A stretch of 64,000 bases of DNA. It comes from a bacterium (lineage in GTDB: Bacteria > Cyanobacteriota > Vampirovibrionia > Gastranaerophilales > Gastranaerophilaceae). Positions 35,766 through 46,026 of the stretch are shown here, one piece after another. How positions within the stretch are numbered: the first letter of the stretch is position 1; the number at the start of each line of letters is the position of its first letter. Under the pieces are notes generated by a model. It worked only from the letters and a program-made list of their open reading frames with translations, did not search any database and was not told the DNA's origin. A program made the position numbers and the translations under genes. The stretch is from the NCBI GenBank assembly GCA_017403285.1, contig JAFQOI010000150.1, positions 1 through 64,000 on the forward strand, read 5' to 3'.

Positions 35766-36143
35766 CTAAAATTGGTATTCGTAATCACTGTTTTTATTTT
35801 CGTATTTTTGCCAATAACTTTCTACTGTTGGCATTTTTAATCTAAGTCTGTCACGTTTTACTATTTTCATTAATATTCCTGTTGGCAAGACTGTACAAAT
35901 GTATACAAAAAATAGGGCAACAATAGCAACATATTTTCCAATAATTTTACCAATTTTACTGCTTTGTTTGTATATGTAAAAACCAATTGGCGGAATTATA
36001 ATGCTCAATAATGCAATTGTGAAAAATGAAAATAGCACATAAGTTGCTATATCTTTATACGAATACTTGTATAGTAAAAATGCAATTGCAATTGGCATTA
36101 TGCTACACATTATGGCTACTCTTATATTTTTCTTTATTTTCAT
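35766..36143 (-). CDS. SxtJ-like small membrane protein
   Basis: 125 residues with three predicted membrane helices (~8-27, ~34-57, ~68-92) and a cytoplasmic tail with KRDRLRLKMPTVESYWQKYE, which matches the Arg-rich, SYW-containing end of SxtJ-type proteins found next to SxtI carbamoyltransferases. The family function is not known; a scaffold or anchor for the carbamoyltransferase is an inference. Eight bases separate it from the carbamoyltransferase start and seven from the SxtK-like stop. Confidence 0.75.
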   Translation of the reverse strand: MKIKKNIRVAIMCSIMPIAIAFLLYKYSYKDIATYVLFSFFTIALLSIIIPPIGFYIYKQSSKIGKIIGKYVAIVALFFVYICTVLPTGILMKIVKRDRLRLKMPTVESYWQKYENKNSDYEYQF

Positions 36144-36150
36144 TTTATAC

Positions 36151-36306
36151 CTATATTACTGTGTATATGAATGGTGAAACAGGTGATGTGCCAACCATAA
36201 TCAAGAAGATTAAAATTATCAGAAAAAGAATTACAGGAACAATCCAGTATGCTTTTTTGCTCCATAAAAATTTAAACATTTCTACTATAAAATTTTTTCT
36301 TTTCAT
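36151..36306 (-). CDS. SxtK-like (DUF5989-type) mini membrane protein
   Basis: 51 residues: a basic N-terminus (MKRKNFIVEMFKFLWSKK), one membrane helix (YWIVPVILFLIILIFLIMVG), and the tail TSPVSPFIYTVI. The FLW-x-KK-x-YW-x-P start and the SPFIYT end are typical of the very small proteins that accompany SxtJ and SxtI. Its ATG overlaps the TPR stop by 3 bases. Such genes are easily missed by automatic calling because of their size. Confidence 0.8.
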   Translation of the reverse strand: MKRKNFIVEMFKFLWSKKAYWIVPVILFLIILIFLIMVGTSPVSPFIYTVI

Positions 36307-38072
36307 TTTGCCTCTGCTTCTATTTTTTGTGCTAGTTCTTGTGCTTCTTCATATTCAGGTAAAATGTTCAATAGTGTGTCTAAATGTTTTTTTGCTGTTT
36401 CAAAATCTTTTTGAGCATACTTGCATTTTGCAAGATTCATAAGTGTATTTATGTTATTGGGAAGTGATAAATTAATAATGTTAAATAAAGCGTATGCTTC
36501 ATTATATAATCCAAGTTCTAAATATACATTTGCTAGTAAATTTGAAATTTCTGGTGTTGGTGCAAGTGTATAGGCATCTTCAAGAAGTTGTTGCGCATTT
36601 GAATAATTCTTTTCAAGATTATATATTTGTGCAAGATTATACAATACTTCTACATTCTTAGGCTCTTCTTGTATTGCTCTTATTAAAATTTCTTTTGCTT
36701 TATTAATAACATTCATTGTTATGTAGTTTTTTGCTATTCCAAGAAGTATGTATACTGGAAGTTTTTCGGTTTCTAGAAGTTTGTCAAAGATTTCTTTTGC
36801 TTTTTCTAGGTTTTCTGTCATATGGAAAAAGTTTCCATATTCGTATGCTATATAAATATTATCAGGAGCGGCTTGGTATGCTTTTTCAAACCATTTAGCA
36901 GCTTCATCAAACAATCTTCTGCTTAGTGCAATTATGCCTAAATCTTTGTATGCTTTTGCAAAATCTGGATGTTTTGCAATTATCTTTTTTAGTATTTCAA
37001 CTGCTTTATCTGTTTCATTTGATTTCGCACAAAGCATTGCATATTCATATAAAACTTCTATTTTTACAATGCCAGAAGAAATAATATCTGAATATATTAT
37101 TTTTGCTGTTTCAACTCTATTTAATCTTGAATATAGGGAAGCAAGATGCATTTTTAATTGGATGGAACTCAAGTTGAATGTTAATAATTGTTCAATGATT
37201 TTTACTGCATCATCAAATTGTCCTAATCCATCATATGCACAAGCAAGATTGTATTTGAAATTTTCTTTTTCAGGTTGAAGTTTAACTAATTTTTTATACA
37301 AAGTTACGGCATCTGAATAGTTTTCTGATTTTAATGCTGCAATTGCAAATGCATTAAGACAAGATTCTTTTTCTTCAAGCGCATACGATTTTTTTAGCAT
37401 ATCATACGCTATTTGGAAATTTTCAAAAGCAAAATGTGCAATACCAATATTGTAATATGCTGAAGCATTTTTATCGTCTATTGATAATGCTTTTTCATAA
37501 AAAGTTATGGCCTTGTCAATTTGATTATTTGTAAAATATGCAAGTCCCATTTTGTTATAAAAAGAAGCATTTTCTGGTGCAAGTTCAATTGCTTTAGTAA
37601 GATTTTTCTTAGCAAAATCCACGTTATAATCTTCTAGAGCAGCAGTCGCAAGAATATCATAAACTTGTGGGTCATCAGATGCTAGTTCTATCATTTTTTC
37701 TTCAAGAGAATAAACATCTTTGTATTTTTTCTGTTTTATGTAACAGGCACAAAGACTTTTATATGCGTCAATATAATCAATTCGAAGTTCAATAACTTTA
37801 TTCAAAAGATTTTCTGCTTCGCTGTAGTTTTTTTGATTTATATAAATGGTCGACAAATAATATGTGGACAGTGCATCTGCTGTATCTGTCTTAATCATTT
37901 CTTCAAATATTTTTTGCGCCCCATCAGTATCTGATAAATTTATTCGACATAACCCTGCTAATTTTTTTATTTCTAAGTTGCTAGGGTCTTCTTTCAAATA
38001 TGCATCAATAAGTTCATTTGCTTTTTGATATTCTTTATTTGCTATATATTTTAATATTTCTTGCTTGCTCAT
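36303..38072 (-). CDS. TPR repeat protein
   Basis: 589 residues consisting of about fifteen 34-residue tetratricopeptide repeats, for example AYKSLCACYIKQKKYKDVY, AFYNKMGLAYFTNNQIDKAI and AYYNIGIAHFAFENFQIAY. No signal peptide, so probably cytoplasmic and used for protein binding. First gene of the carbamoyltransferase operon; its stop overlaps the next start. It may recruit the substrate-making enzymes to the carbamoyltransferase. The promoter lies in the 131-base divergent region shared with ndk. Confidence 0.85.
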   Translation of the reverse strand: MSKQEILKYIANKEYQKANELIDAYLKEDPSNLEIKKLAGLCRINLSDTDGAQKIFEEMIKTDTADALSTYYLSTIYINQKNYSEAENLLNKVIELRIDYIDAYKSLCACYIKQKKYKDVYSLEEKMIELASDDPQVYDILATAALEDYNVDFAKKNLTKAIELAPENASFYNKMGLAYFTNNQIDKAITFYEKALSIDDKNASAYYNIGIAHFAFENFQIAYDMLKKSYALEEKESCLNAFAIAALKSENYSDAVTLYKKLVKLQPEKENFKYNLACAYDGLGQFDDAVKIIEQLLTFNLSSIQLKMHLASLYSRLNRVETAKIIYSDIISSGIVKIEVLYEYAMLCAKSNETDKAVEILKKIIAKHPDFAKAYKDLGIIALSRRLFDEAAKWFEKAYQAAPDNIYIAYEYGNFFHMTENLEKAKEIFDKLLETEKLPVYILLGIAKNYITMNVINKAKEILIRAIQEEPKNVEVLYNLAQIYNLEKNYSNAQQLLEDAYTLAPTPEISNLLANVYLELGLYNEAYALFNIINLSLPNNINTLMNLAKCKYAQKDFETAKKHLDTLLNILPEYEEAQELAQKIEAEAK

Positions 38073-38203
38073 AATTCTAAAACTACCTTATTGCTAATAT
38101 TATAGCCAAATAGAAATAAAAGAACAACAATGTATTTTATTGAAAAAAAAAGAATTTTATGCTGTAATAATAAGAGTTCTAGACAGTTGGATGGAGATAG
38201 AAA

Positions 38204-39764
<1,561 letters not shown>

Positions 39765-39765
39765 T

Positions 39766-40329
39766 TTATATTAATTTACTTGCATCTACTGGGGTTATAG
39801 TCGCTTCATTTTCTTCAAAACAACCCAGATTAATTACTTTGTATGCTAAAAATGAAAATAAAGATAAAGGAAAAATTTTGATACTTTTTTTTAGTTTTGT
39901 TAGTGTAGTGTTATAAATTTTTCTCGTTTGAGAAATTTTTTCTTCCAATATTCTGTATGATTTTATTTCTTGAATAGTTATTTCATTTGATTTCAAATCG
40001 GGATGCTTTTCAATAATTTGTATTAATCTTTTTAGTTGCGTCTCAAACATAGATTCTGCTTTGAATTTTTCTGGAGAGCCTGATGGTGCTCTCATTGCCA
40101 TTGCTTTTAGTTCAGTTATTTTATCTAGTATTTCTTTTTCTTGACTCATAACTTTTTTTGCAAAAACTAGAATATTTTGTGTTAATTTATGACGATTTTT
40201 TAAATTTTCTTCAATGATAGATAATGACTCTATAATAGTATTTTTACTTTTTAAAATGGTTTTATATACAAGAAATAAAACCAGAGTAATAATACCAACA
40301 ATAAGAATAATTAAAAAACTTTTTTCCAT
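39766..40329 (-). CDS. LemA family protein
   Basis: 187 residues: one N-terminal membrane helix (FLIILIVGIITLVLFLVYKT), then a helical LemA domain with KNRHKLTQNILVFAKKVM, KHPDLKSNEITIQEIKSYRILEE and a YNTTLTKLKKSIKIFP segment near the end. The family is of unknown molecular function; often membrane stress associated. Gene stands alone between tgt and fabI. Confidence 0.88.
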   Translation of the reverse strand: MEKSFLIILIVGIITLVLFLVYKTILKSKNTIIESLSIIEENLKNRHKLTQNILVFAKKVMSQEKEILDKITELKAMAMRAPSGSPEKFKAESMFETQLKRLIQIIEKHPDLKSNEITIQEIKSYRILEEKISQTRKIYNTTLTKLKKSIKIFPLSLFSFLAYKVINLGCFEENEATITPVDASKLI

Positions 40330-40384
40330 AAAATATCCTTTAGTGTCTTGTGTATAAAGGGATAGTATAAAATTTGAAAAATTT

Positions 40385-40417
40385 AAAAAGAGGAGATGAA
40401 AGGCATCTCCTCTTTTT
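40385..40417. terminator. Terminator between fabI and lemA
   Basis: 14-bp perfect stem built from AAAAAGAGGAGATG and its complement, loop AAAGG, with T-runs on both strands. It follows fabI on the minus strand. Confidence 0.9.
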
Positions 40418-40430
40418 ATATAGATAATAA

Positions 40431-41228
40431 TTATCTTGTTAACATATCCATTTCATCAGCAGATGTATATACGCAGTGACAACCGCAGTCTACGTGGATA
40501 ACTTCGCCAGTTACACCTGAAGATAAATCGGATAGTAAATATAATCCTGTTTTGCCAACATCTTCAAGAGAAACATTTCTTTTTAGTGGTGCTTTTAACA
40601 CTGCTGCTTTTAACATTTTACCAAATCCATCAATGCCACTTGCTGCAAGTGTTTTAACAGCGCCAGCGGAAATACAGTTAACTCTTACACCATATTTGCC
40701 CATATTATCTGCTAAATATCTAGCGGATGATTCAAGCGCGGCTTTAGCAACACCCATTACATTGTAACTTGGGACAACTTTTTCTCCACCAAGATATGTT
40801 AATGCAAGAATTGAACCGCCTTCGTTCATGATTGGTTGAGCATTTCTTGTTAAAGTTACTAATGAATAAGCACTGACGCCCATTGCGATATCCCAACCTT
40901 CTTTTGAAGTATTAATAAATTCGCCGGTTAAATCTTCTCTTTTTGCAAAAGCAACTGCGTGAACAACAAAGTCTATTTTTCCATATACTTTTTCAATTTC
41001 AGCAAAAACAGCTTTTACTTCTTCTTCTTTTGTTACGTCGCAGGACATAATAACTTTTGCATTCATTCCTTCTGCTATTGGTCGAACACGTTTTTCCATA
41101 ACTTCGCCAGCATATGTAAATGCTATTTCGGCACCAGCTTCAAACAACTGTTTTGCTATTCCGTATGCAATTCCGTGTGTGTTAGAAACGCCAAATATAA
41201 CGCCCTTTTTTCCTTCCATTAGTTTCAT
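40431..41228 (-). CDS. fabI: Enoyl-ACP reductase (NADH), FabI type
   Basis: Last reduction of each fatty acid elongation cycle. Divergent SDR with the family-specific glycine motif GVSNTHGIAYGIA, a CDVTKEEEV segment, VHAVAFAKRED, and the catalytic Tyr-x6-Lys pair SYNVMGVAKAAL. 265 residues is normal. The C-terminus is slightly extended and Cys/His rich (DCGCHCVYT). Triclosan target family. Ends in a strong bidirectional terminator. Confidence 0.95.
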   Translation of the reverse strand: MKLMEGKKGVIFGVSNTHGIAYGIAKQLFEAGAEIAFTYAGEVMEKRVRPIAEGMNAKVIMSCDVTKEEEVKAVFAEIEKVYGKIDFVVHAVAFAKREDLTGEFINTSKEGWDIAMGVSAYSLVTLTRNAQPIMNEGGSILALTYLGGEKVVPSYNVMGVAKAALESSARYLADNMGKYGVRVNCISAGAVKTLAASGIDGFGKMLKAAVLKAPLKRNVSLEDVGKTGLYLLSDLSSGVTGEVIHVDCGCHCVYTSADEMDMLTR

Positions 41229-41323
41229 AAAAAAATCCTCTTTTTTCTATAACTCTAATTTTACAATAAAATATAACTTTTTCAATTAATCAAAAAGCAT
41301 ATTCTTTTTTCAGGTATTATTAT

Positions 41324-42388
41324 TTAATTTTTGTTCTCGCAAATCTCTCGTATTTTTTCATTTTGTTCTTTTTTGTTATGAACTATTGATGAAATAAATG
41401 CACATAAAACAAGGATAAGCCCAACTCCCCCAGTTATGACTTCTGGTACTTCGTGTCTTGTACTAACAAACATAATTATTGCTAAAAATCCAATTGCCCA
41501 GTGAGCACCATGTTCTAAGTATAAGAACTGTTTCAATGTTTTCATATCTACCATATAAATGGTTAAAGAACGAACAAACATTGCGCCAATGGCAAGACCA
41601 ATTGATATTATTATAATATCTTTGCTTATTGCGAATGCACCTAAAACGCCATCTAGAGAGAATGAAGCATCAATTAATTCTAAATATAAGAAGCCTATAA
41701 AGCCAAGTTTTGCAGTTCCTCCCATAATGGCAGCTTTTTTTTCTGCAATGTCTTCAAGTAAATTGCTTATGCTGTCTATAACTAGATATAAAATAATGCC
41801 AACAAATCCAGCCATAAGAACAGCAACTTTTTGATTTTCTGGAATAAATCTTTGTAAAATCATTAATGATAATAATGCGAATACAACATCAATGTATTTT
41901 ATACAATTTAATTTTTGTAGGGGAATTTCTAAGCTTTTTATCCAATGACGTTCTTTTTCAGCATTAAAGAAATAAGAGAAAAATATCATTAGTAAGAATG
42001 CACCACCAAAAGTTACCAATGGTGCATGTACAAGATGTAAATAGTGAGCATATTTATCAACATCAGATAGTGCAAGTTTTGCAACATCTATTATTGTTAG
42101 ATTCGCAAATGCTGCAACAACTAAAATAGGGAATAAAAATCTCATACCAAATACAGCAATTGCAATACCCCAAGTTAAAAATCTGTGACGCCAAGTGTCA
42201 TTCATTTTTTCTAGTTTCATTGCATTGATTACGGCATTGTCGAAAGATAATGTGACTTCTAAAATAGACAAAAATGTGACAATAAATAAAGCCATAAATC
42301 CACTGTTTGGATGTGAGTGCTCCGCCCATAAATAAGCCAATATTAAACCAGCAATGGTTACGAAAAATGAACCTCTAAAATACCTCAT
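41324..42388 (-). CDS. TerC/DUF475-family integral membrane protein
   Basis: 354 residues, around nine to ten helices. The motif FLSILEVTLSFDNAVINA near residue 45 and the related LELIDASFSLDGVLGAFAIS at ~235 are the two acidic TerC signatures, each thought to line a metal path. Members relate to tellurite resistance and manganese export; this DUF475-type subgroup is not characterised in detail. Likely metal ion export or metalation of exported proteins. Single gene between fabI and fba. Confidence 0.82.
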   Translation of the reverse strand: MRYFRGSFFVTIAGLILAYLWAEHSHPNSGFMALFIVTFLSILEVTLSFDNAVINAMKLEKMNDTWRHRFLTWGIAIAVFGMRFLFPILVVAAFANLTIIDVAKLALSDVDKYAHYLHLVHAPLVTFGGAFLLMIFFSYFFNAEKERHWIKSLEIPLQKLNCIKYIDVVFALLSLMILQRFIPENQKVAVLMAGFVGIILYLVIDSISNLLEDIAEKKAAIMGGTAKLGFIGFLYLELIDASFSLDGVLGAFAISKDIIIISIGLAIGAMFVRSLTIYMVDMKTLKQFLYLEHGAHWAIGFLAIIMFVSTRHEVPEVITGGVGLILVLCAFISSIVHNKKEQNEKIREICENKN

Positions 42389-42429
42389 AATATACTTTCC
42401 TCAAATACCTATAATAAAATTATACAAAA

Positions 42430-42466
42430 AAAATAGGATAAAGATTTAATCTCTTTACCCTATTTT
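42430..42466 (-). terminator. Terminator after fba
   Basis: Arms AAAATAGGATAAAGA and TCTTTACCCTATTTT pair over 15 bases with one G-T type mismatch, loop ~7 bases, followed on the minus strand by a run of T. It lies 40 bases after the fba stop. Confidence 0.75.
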
Positions 42467-42505
42467 AAAATTTTCATAACCGAGTTTCACTCGTACAGAA
42501 TTTTG

Positions 42506-43465
42506 CTAGTCTTGAGCGTGACCTGCTGTGCCAAGAACATTAATCATTTTATGTTTAACCATTTCTTTAACAGCAGTTCTTCCTGGTCCCATGTATTCAC
42601 GTGGGTCAAATTTTTCAGGATGTTCAATAAAGAATTCTCTGATTGTTGATGTCATTGCTAATCTTAAGTCTGTATCAATATTGATTTTAGCAACACCGTG
42701 TTGAGAAGCATATTTTAACATATCTTCTGGAACACCTTGAGCGTTTGGTAATTTACCACCGTATTTATTACATTTAGCAACAAATTCAGCAGGAACAGAA
42801 GAAGAACCATGAAGAACGATTGGGTAATCGCCAAATCCTGCTTCTTTTAATGCATCTTTGATTTCTTTTAATCTTTCAAAGTCTAATTTTGCTTCACCAG
42901 CAAATTTGTATGCACCATGTGAAGTACCAATAGCAATTGCCAATGAGTCACAACCTGTTTGTTTAACAAATTCAACTGCTTCTTGAACGTTTGTATATTT
43001 AGCATCTTTTGCATCAACGTTAACATCGTCTTCAATACCTGCTAATTTGCCAAGTTCAGCTTCAACTGAAACTCCTCTTTCGTGAGCGTATTCAACAACT
43101 TTCTTTGTTAAAGCAACATTTTCTTCGAATGGGAATCTTGAACCATCTATCATTACAGATGAGAAACCGCCATCAATACAAGCTTTACAAATTTCAAAAT
43201 CTGCGCCGTGGTCTAAGTGAAGAGCGATAGGCACTGTGGTTGTTGCTAATGCTGCTTCTACTAATTTGATTAAATATGTTTGGTTTGCATATTTTCTTGC
43301 ACCTGCTGAAACTTGAAGAATGATTGGGGATTGAGTTTCTTCAGCCGCTTCTGCAATACCTTGTAAAATTTCCATGTTGTTTACGTTGTAAGCACCGATA
43401 GCATATCCGCCAGCTAATGCTTTTTTGAACATTTCATTTGTTCCAACTAATTTTCTTTCTGCCAT
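42506..43465 (-). CDS. fba: Fructose-bisphosphate aldolase, class II
   Basis: Zinc aldolase of glycolysis/gluconeogenesis. The start at ATG 43465 (MAERKLVGTNEMFKKA) has a perfect GAGGAGG site; the longer frame upstream lacks one. Motifs: HLDHGADFEICKACIDGGF (zinc His), EAELGKLAGIEDDV, and HGSSSVPAEFV with NIDTDLRLA. 319 residues fits class IIB. With pgi at 44728 it marks an active glycolytic route leading to PFOR. Confidence 0.96.
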   Translation of the reverse strand: MAERKLVGTNEMFKKALAGGYAIGAYNVNNMEILQGIAEAAEETQSPIILQVSAGARKYANQTYLIKLVEAALATTTVPIALHLDHGADFEICKACIDGGFSSVMIDGSRFPFEENVALTKKVVEYAHERGVSVEAELGKLAGIEDDVNVDAKDAKYTNVQEAVEFVKQTGCDSLAIAIGTSHGAYKFAGEAKLDFERLKEIKDALKEAGFGDYPIVLHGSSSVPAEFVAKCNKYGGKLPNAQGVPEDMLKYASQHGVAKINIDTDLRLAMTSTIREFFIEHPEKFDPREYMGPGRTAVKEMVKHKMINVLGTAGHAQD

Positions 43466-43578
43466 TACTAGCCTCCTCTTGTTTACATGACGACTATAAT
43501 GTAACTCAAACATAAATAATTTTCAATTTATAGAGTTCGTTTTTTTGGAATAATAAGTGCTCTACAACGAAAGTATAA

Positions 43579-43607
43579 TTGCATATATTGAAAAAAAATG
43601 TTACAAT
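43579..43607 (+). promoter_or_regulatory. Candidate sigma-70 promoter
   Basis: TTGCAT, 17-base spacer, TACAAT, placed about 35 bases ahead of the first YtxH-type gene. Matches four of six and five of six consensus positions. It would drive the YtxH-DUF948-YtxH run. Confidence 0.5.
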
Positions 43608-43641
43608 CTTTTCCATAAAAGGAAAGTGAATGGAGGACAAA

Positions 43642-43953
43642 ATGGCAAAAGAAGATAATTCTGTTAGCTTCGGTCTTGGTGTGCTTATAGGCGTAATCGG
43701 TGGCGTTATTGCTGGCGTTTTATATGCGCCAAAATCTGGTGAGGAAACAAGAAAAGAAGTTGGTGAAGCTATTTCTGATATAGCGCAAAAATATACACCT
43801 GAAATCCTTGAGGCAAAACGTCAAGCTTTAACTTCAATAGATGTTATGCGATATAAATTAGAACAAAAATACAATAAAATTAATGATTCTATTAAGGCTA
43901 AACATCTTGCAAAAGCTAAAGAACGTGAAAATGTAGATTATGAAATGAATTAA
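43642..43953 (+). CDS. YtxH-family protein
   Basis: 103 residues from ATG 43642, which follows GGAGGA; an earlier in-frame ATG at 43630 has no site. One Gly-rich membrane segment (GLGVLIGVIGGVIAGVLYAP) is followed by the family mark KSGEETRKEVGE and a helical amphipathic tail. The family is associated with general stress operons in Firmicutes; its molecular role is unknown. First of three genes, with a second YtxH-type copy at 44331. Confidence 0.85.
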   Translation: MAKEDNSVSFGLGVLIGVIGGVIAGVLYAPKSGEETRKEVGEAISDIAQKYTPEILEAKRQALTSIDVMRYKLEQKYNKINDSIKAKHLAKAKERENVDYEMN

Positions 43954-43968
43954 GCATAGGAGATTATT

Positions 43969-44328
43969 ATGACACCTCTTATTGAATGGGCTTTATTTTC
44001 ATTAATTATTGTATTTGTAATTGTTTTGATTGTTTTAACTGTCTATGTGGTTAGATTTTTACAAGAATCAACTGTAACAATGGCAAATATCAAAGAAATA
44101 ACTGAAACAACAAAAAAAGAAATAGAACCGGCGATGAAATCTATTAACGGTATATTAGCTACGATAAATAATGTATCTACTGCAACAAATAAGCAGTTTG
44201 AACTTGTTAAAAAGATTTTAACAACATTATTGGGTGCATCTTGTTTTGCTTTCTCAAAAGCGAAAACAGGTGGACTTATTAGTGGTATATTGAGCGGTTT
44301 TAAATTATTTAGTAAAAAAAGGAGATAA
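43969..44328 (+). CDS. DUF948-like membrane protein
   Basis: 119 residues. An N-terminal membrane helix (FSLIIVFVIVLIVLTVYVV) is followed by a helical region with ITETTKKEIEPAMKSINGILATI, typical of DUF948 (YtxG-like) proteins that accompany YtxH. A Gly-rich, basic tail ends the protein (GGLISGILSGFKLFSKKRR). Fifteen bases after the first YtxH gene and two before the second. Confidence 0.75.
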   Translation: MTPLIEWALFSLIIVFVIVLIVLTVYVVRFLQESTVTMANIKEITETTKKEIEPAMKSINGILATINNVSTATNKQFELVKKILTTLLGASCFAFSKAKTGGLISGILSGFKLFSKKRR

Positions 44329-44330
44329 AA

Positions 44331-44600
44331 ATGTCTATAGGTAAATTTGTAGTTGGTTTCGCAATTGGTGCTGCCGTAGGTGGCGTTGTTGGGCTTTTGT
44401 TGGCTCCTCAATCTGGCGAAGAAACTCGTGAAATATTGTCGGATAAATCAAAAGAAATTTGCGATAAAACTCATGATGCTGTTTCTGAAATTCAGGGAAA
44501 AGCAGAAGATATTGTTAGTGATATGCAAGCTAAAGGTGATGAGTTGATAGCTAAACTTCAAGATGTTATTAATAAACAAAAGAAAGCTGAAGAAGTTTAA
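44331..44600 (+). CDS. YtxH-family protein, second copy
   Basis: 89 residues with the same plan as the protein at 43642: Gly/Ala-rich membrane segment (FAIGAAVGGVVGLLLAPQ), SGEETREILSDKS, then an amphipathic helix to the end. A strong AAAAGGAG site precedes the ATG. Followed by a terminator, so the three genes form a closed unit. Confidence 0.85.
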   Translation: MSIGKFVVGFAIGAAVGGVVGLLLAPQSGEETREILSDKSKEICDKTHDAVSEIQGKAEDIVSDMQAKGDELIAKLQDVINKQKKAEEV

Positions 44601-44614
44601 TTCTTAAAACAAAT

Positions 44615-44646
44615 AAAAAAGGAGACAACATTGTCTCCTTTTTTTG
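44615..44646 (+). terminator. Terminator after the YtxH trio
   Basis: AAAAAAGGAGACAA / TTGTCTCCTTTTTT, near-perfect symmetry with a very small loop; effective stem GGAGAC/GTCTCC followed by seven or more T. Confidence 0.88.
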
Positions 44647-44727
44647 TTATTTGGGGTTTTAATTGCAAATATTTTTACTTCATTGGATAATATTTCTTGT
44701 ATAAAGAATAAGAAAAAGGATTTAAAC

Positions 44728-45960
44728 ATGGCAGAAACAATGGTAAAAGATGTTACTTTAAGACTTGATGTGTCAAATCTTTCAAAATATGCAGAAAATG
44801 CAAAAAACGCAGTTGAAACAATTGCTTCAAGAGCAGGAAAAGCAGGACAATTTCTTAATTGGATTGGTGTTTTACCAGAAAATCAATTAAAAACAATTGA
44901 TGATCTTTATGATATGGCTGATAAAGCAAAAGCCGGTAAATATACTGATTTGGCTATTCTTGGGATTGGTGGTTCTCGTCATACAACTGAAGCATTGATT
45001 AGAATGATTGGTAAAGAATCAAATGTTCACTTTTATTCTTCAGTAGATTCTGAAAGTTTTAGAAGATTTATCAATTCTTTAGATTTAAATAAAACACAAT
45101 TTTTAGTTGTATCAAAATCAGGTGGTACTATTGAGACAACTGTTGCATATGAAAATGCAAGAAGGGTAATGCAAGAATATCTTGAACGCCAAGATGTTTC
45201 AGATCGTTTTATCGCTATGACCGATGTTTCTGCGGAAAAAAGCAACTTAAGAAGAATGGTAAATGCTGGTGATATAAAATTGTCTGGCTTTGTTCATGAT
45301 GATGTTGGTGGCAGATTCTCTATTTTTGATGATGCAACAATTTTTACTCTTGCATACGTTGGTGTTGCAAAAGAAGATGTAATCGCTATGCTTAATGCTT
45401 CTTTGGCTGCACAAAAAGAGTTTTTAAATACAGATGTTAATGAAAATATTGCACTTCAACAAGCTGTATTTAATGTTCAATCAAGATTAGATGGTAATCA
45501 AAAACATTTTGTTGAGTACTTTGGTGATGCATTTATGGGTACGACATTATGGGAAAAACAACTAAAAAATGAATCTTTAAAAGCAAGAATTTCAACAGAT
45601 ACAAATATTGGACCTGGTTATTTGCATTATAATGCTGAAGCAGACTTAGATAGCAATAACAAAGATTCTTTCTTTACTTTTGTATATGTAACTCCTCAAG
45701 AAAAAGTTACTAATGCAGTTTTAACTGGAGTTATTAACGCTTATTCTAGTATGCACCCAGTTTCAGTTGTTGAATTAAAAGATTTATCATTAACAACAAT
45801 TGCTAAATTTATAGAATTTAAACACTTTGAAACTTTATATACTGGCAATATCTTAAGACAATTGGATAATGATATTACATCTGAAAATATTGCATTGCCA
45901 GAAGTTCTTCAACCAAATGTTGAAATATACAAAAAAGAAGTAAGAAAAGCAATGGCATAA
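44728..45960 (+). CDS. pgi: Glucose-6-phosphate isomerase
   Basis: Interconverts glucose-6-phosphate and fructose-6-phosphate. 410 residues from ATG 44728 (AAAAAGGA site); the longer frame upstream runs over a terminator. The SIS-type sugar phosphate loops LGIGGSRHTTEAL and VVSKSGGTIETTVAYEN, plus FVHDDVGGRFSIFDDATIF, are recognisable, but the protein is shorter and more divergent than typical Pgi; it resembles the archaeal/bacterial short Pgi group. Single gene with its own terminator. Confidence 0.85.
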   Translation: MAETMVKDVTLRLDVSNLSKYAENAKNAVETIASRAGKAGQFLNWIGVLPENQLKTIDDLYDMADKAKAGKYTDLAILGIGGSRHTTEALIRMIGKESNVHFYSSVDSESFRRFINSLDLNKTQFLVVSKSGGTIETTVAYENARRVMQEYLERQDVSDRFIAMTDVSAEKSNLRRMVNAGDIKLSGFVHDDVGGRFSIFDDATIFTLAYVGVAKEDVIAMLNASLAAQKEFLNTDVNENIALQQAVFNVQSRLDGNQKHFVEYFGDAFMGTTLWEKQLKNESLKARISTDTNIGPGYLHYNAEADLDSNNKDSFFTFVYVTPQEKVTNAVLTGVINAYSSMHPVSVVELKDLSLTTIAKFIEFKHFETLYTGNILRQLDNDITSENIALPEVLQPNVEIYKKEVRKAMA

Positions 45961-45984
45961 TAATATTTGTTTTATATGGCAAAA

Positions 45985-46014
45985 AAAAAGAGGAAACTTT
46001 TGTTTCCTCTTTTT
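45985..46014. terminator. Bidirectional terminator
   Basis: AAAAAGAGGAAAC / GTTTCCTCTTTTT, 13-bp stem, TTTT loop, T-runs on both sides. It serves pgi on the plus strand and the coiled-coil gene on the minus strand. Confidence 0.9.
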
Positions 46015-46026
46015 GTATATTTTTTA

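Noticed and set aside
33926-36306. Saxitoxin or antibiotic biosynthetic cluster
   Set aside because: Only the carbamoyltransferase and its two small partners are present; no polyketide, amidino- or tailoring genes are adjacent.
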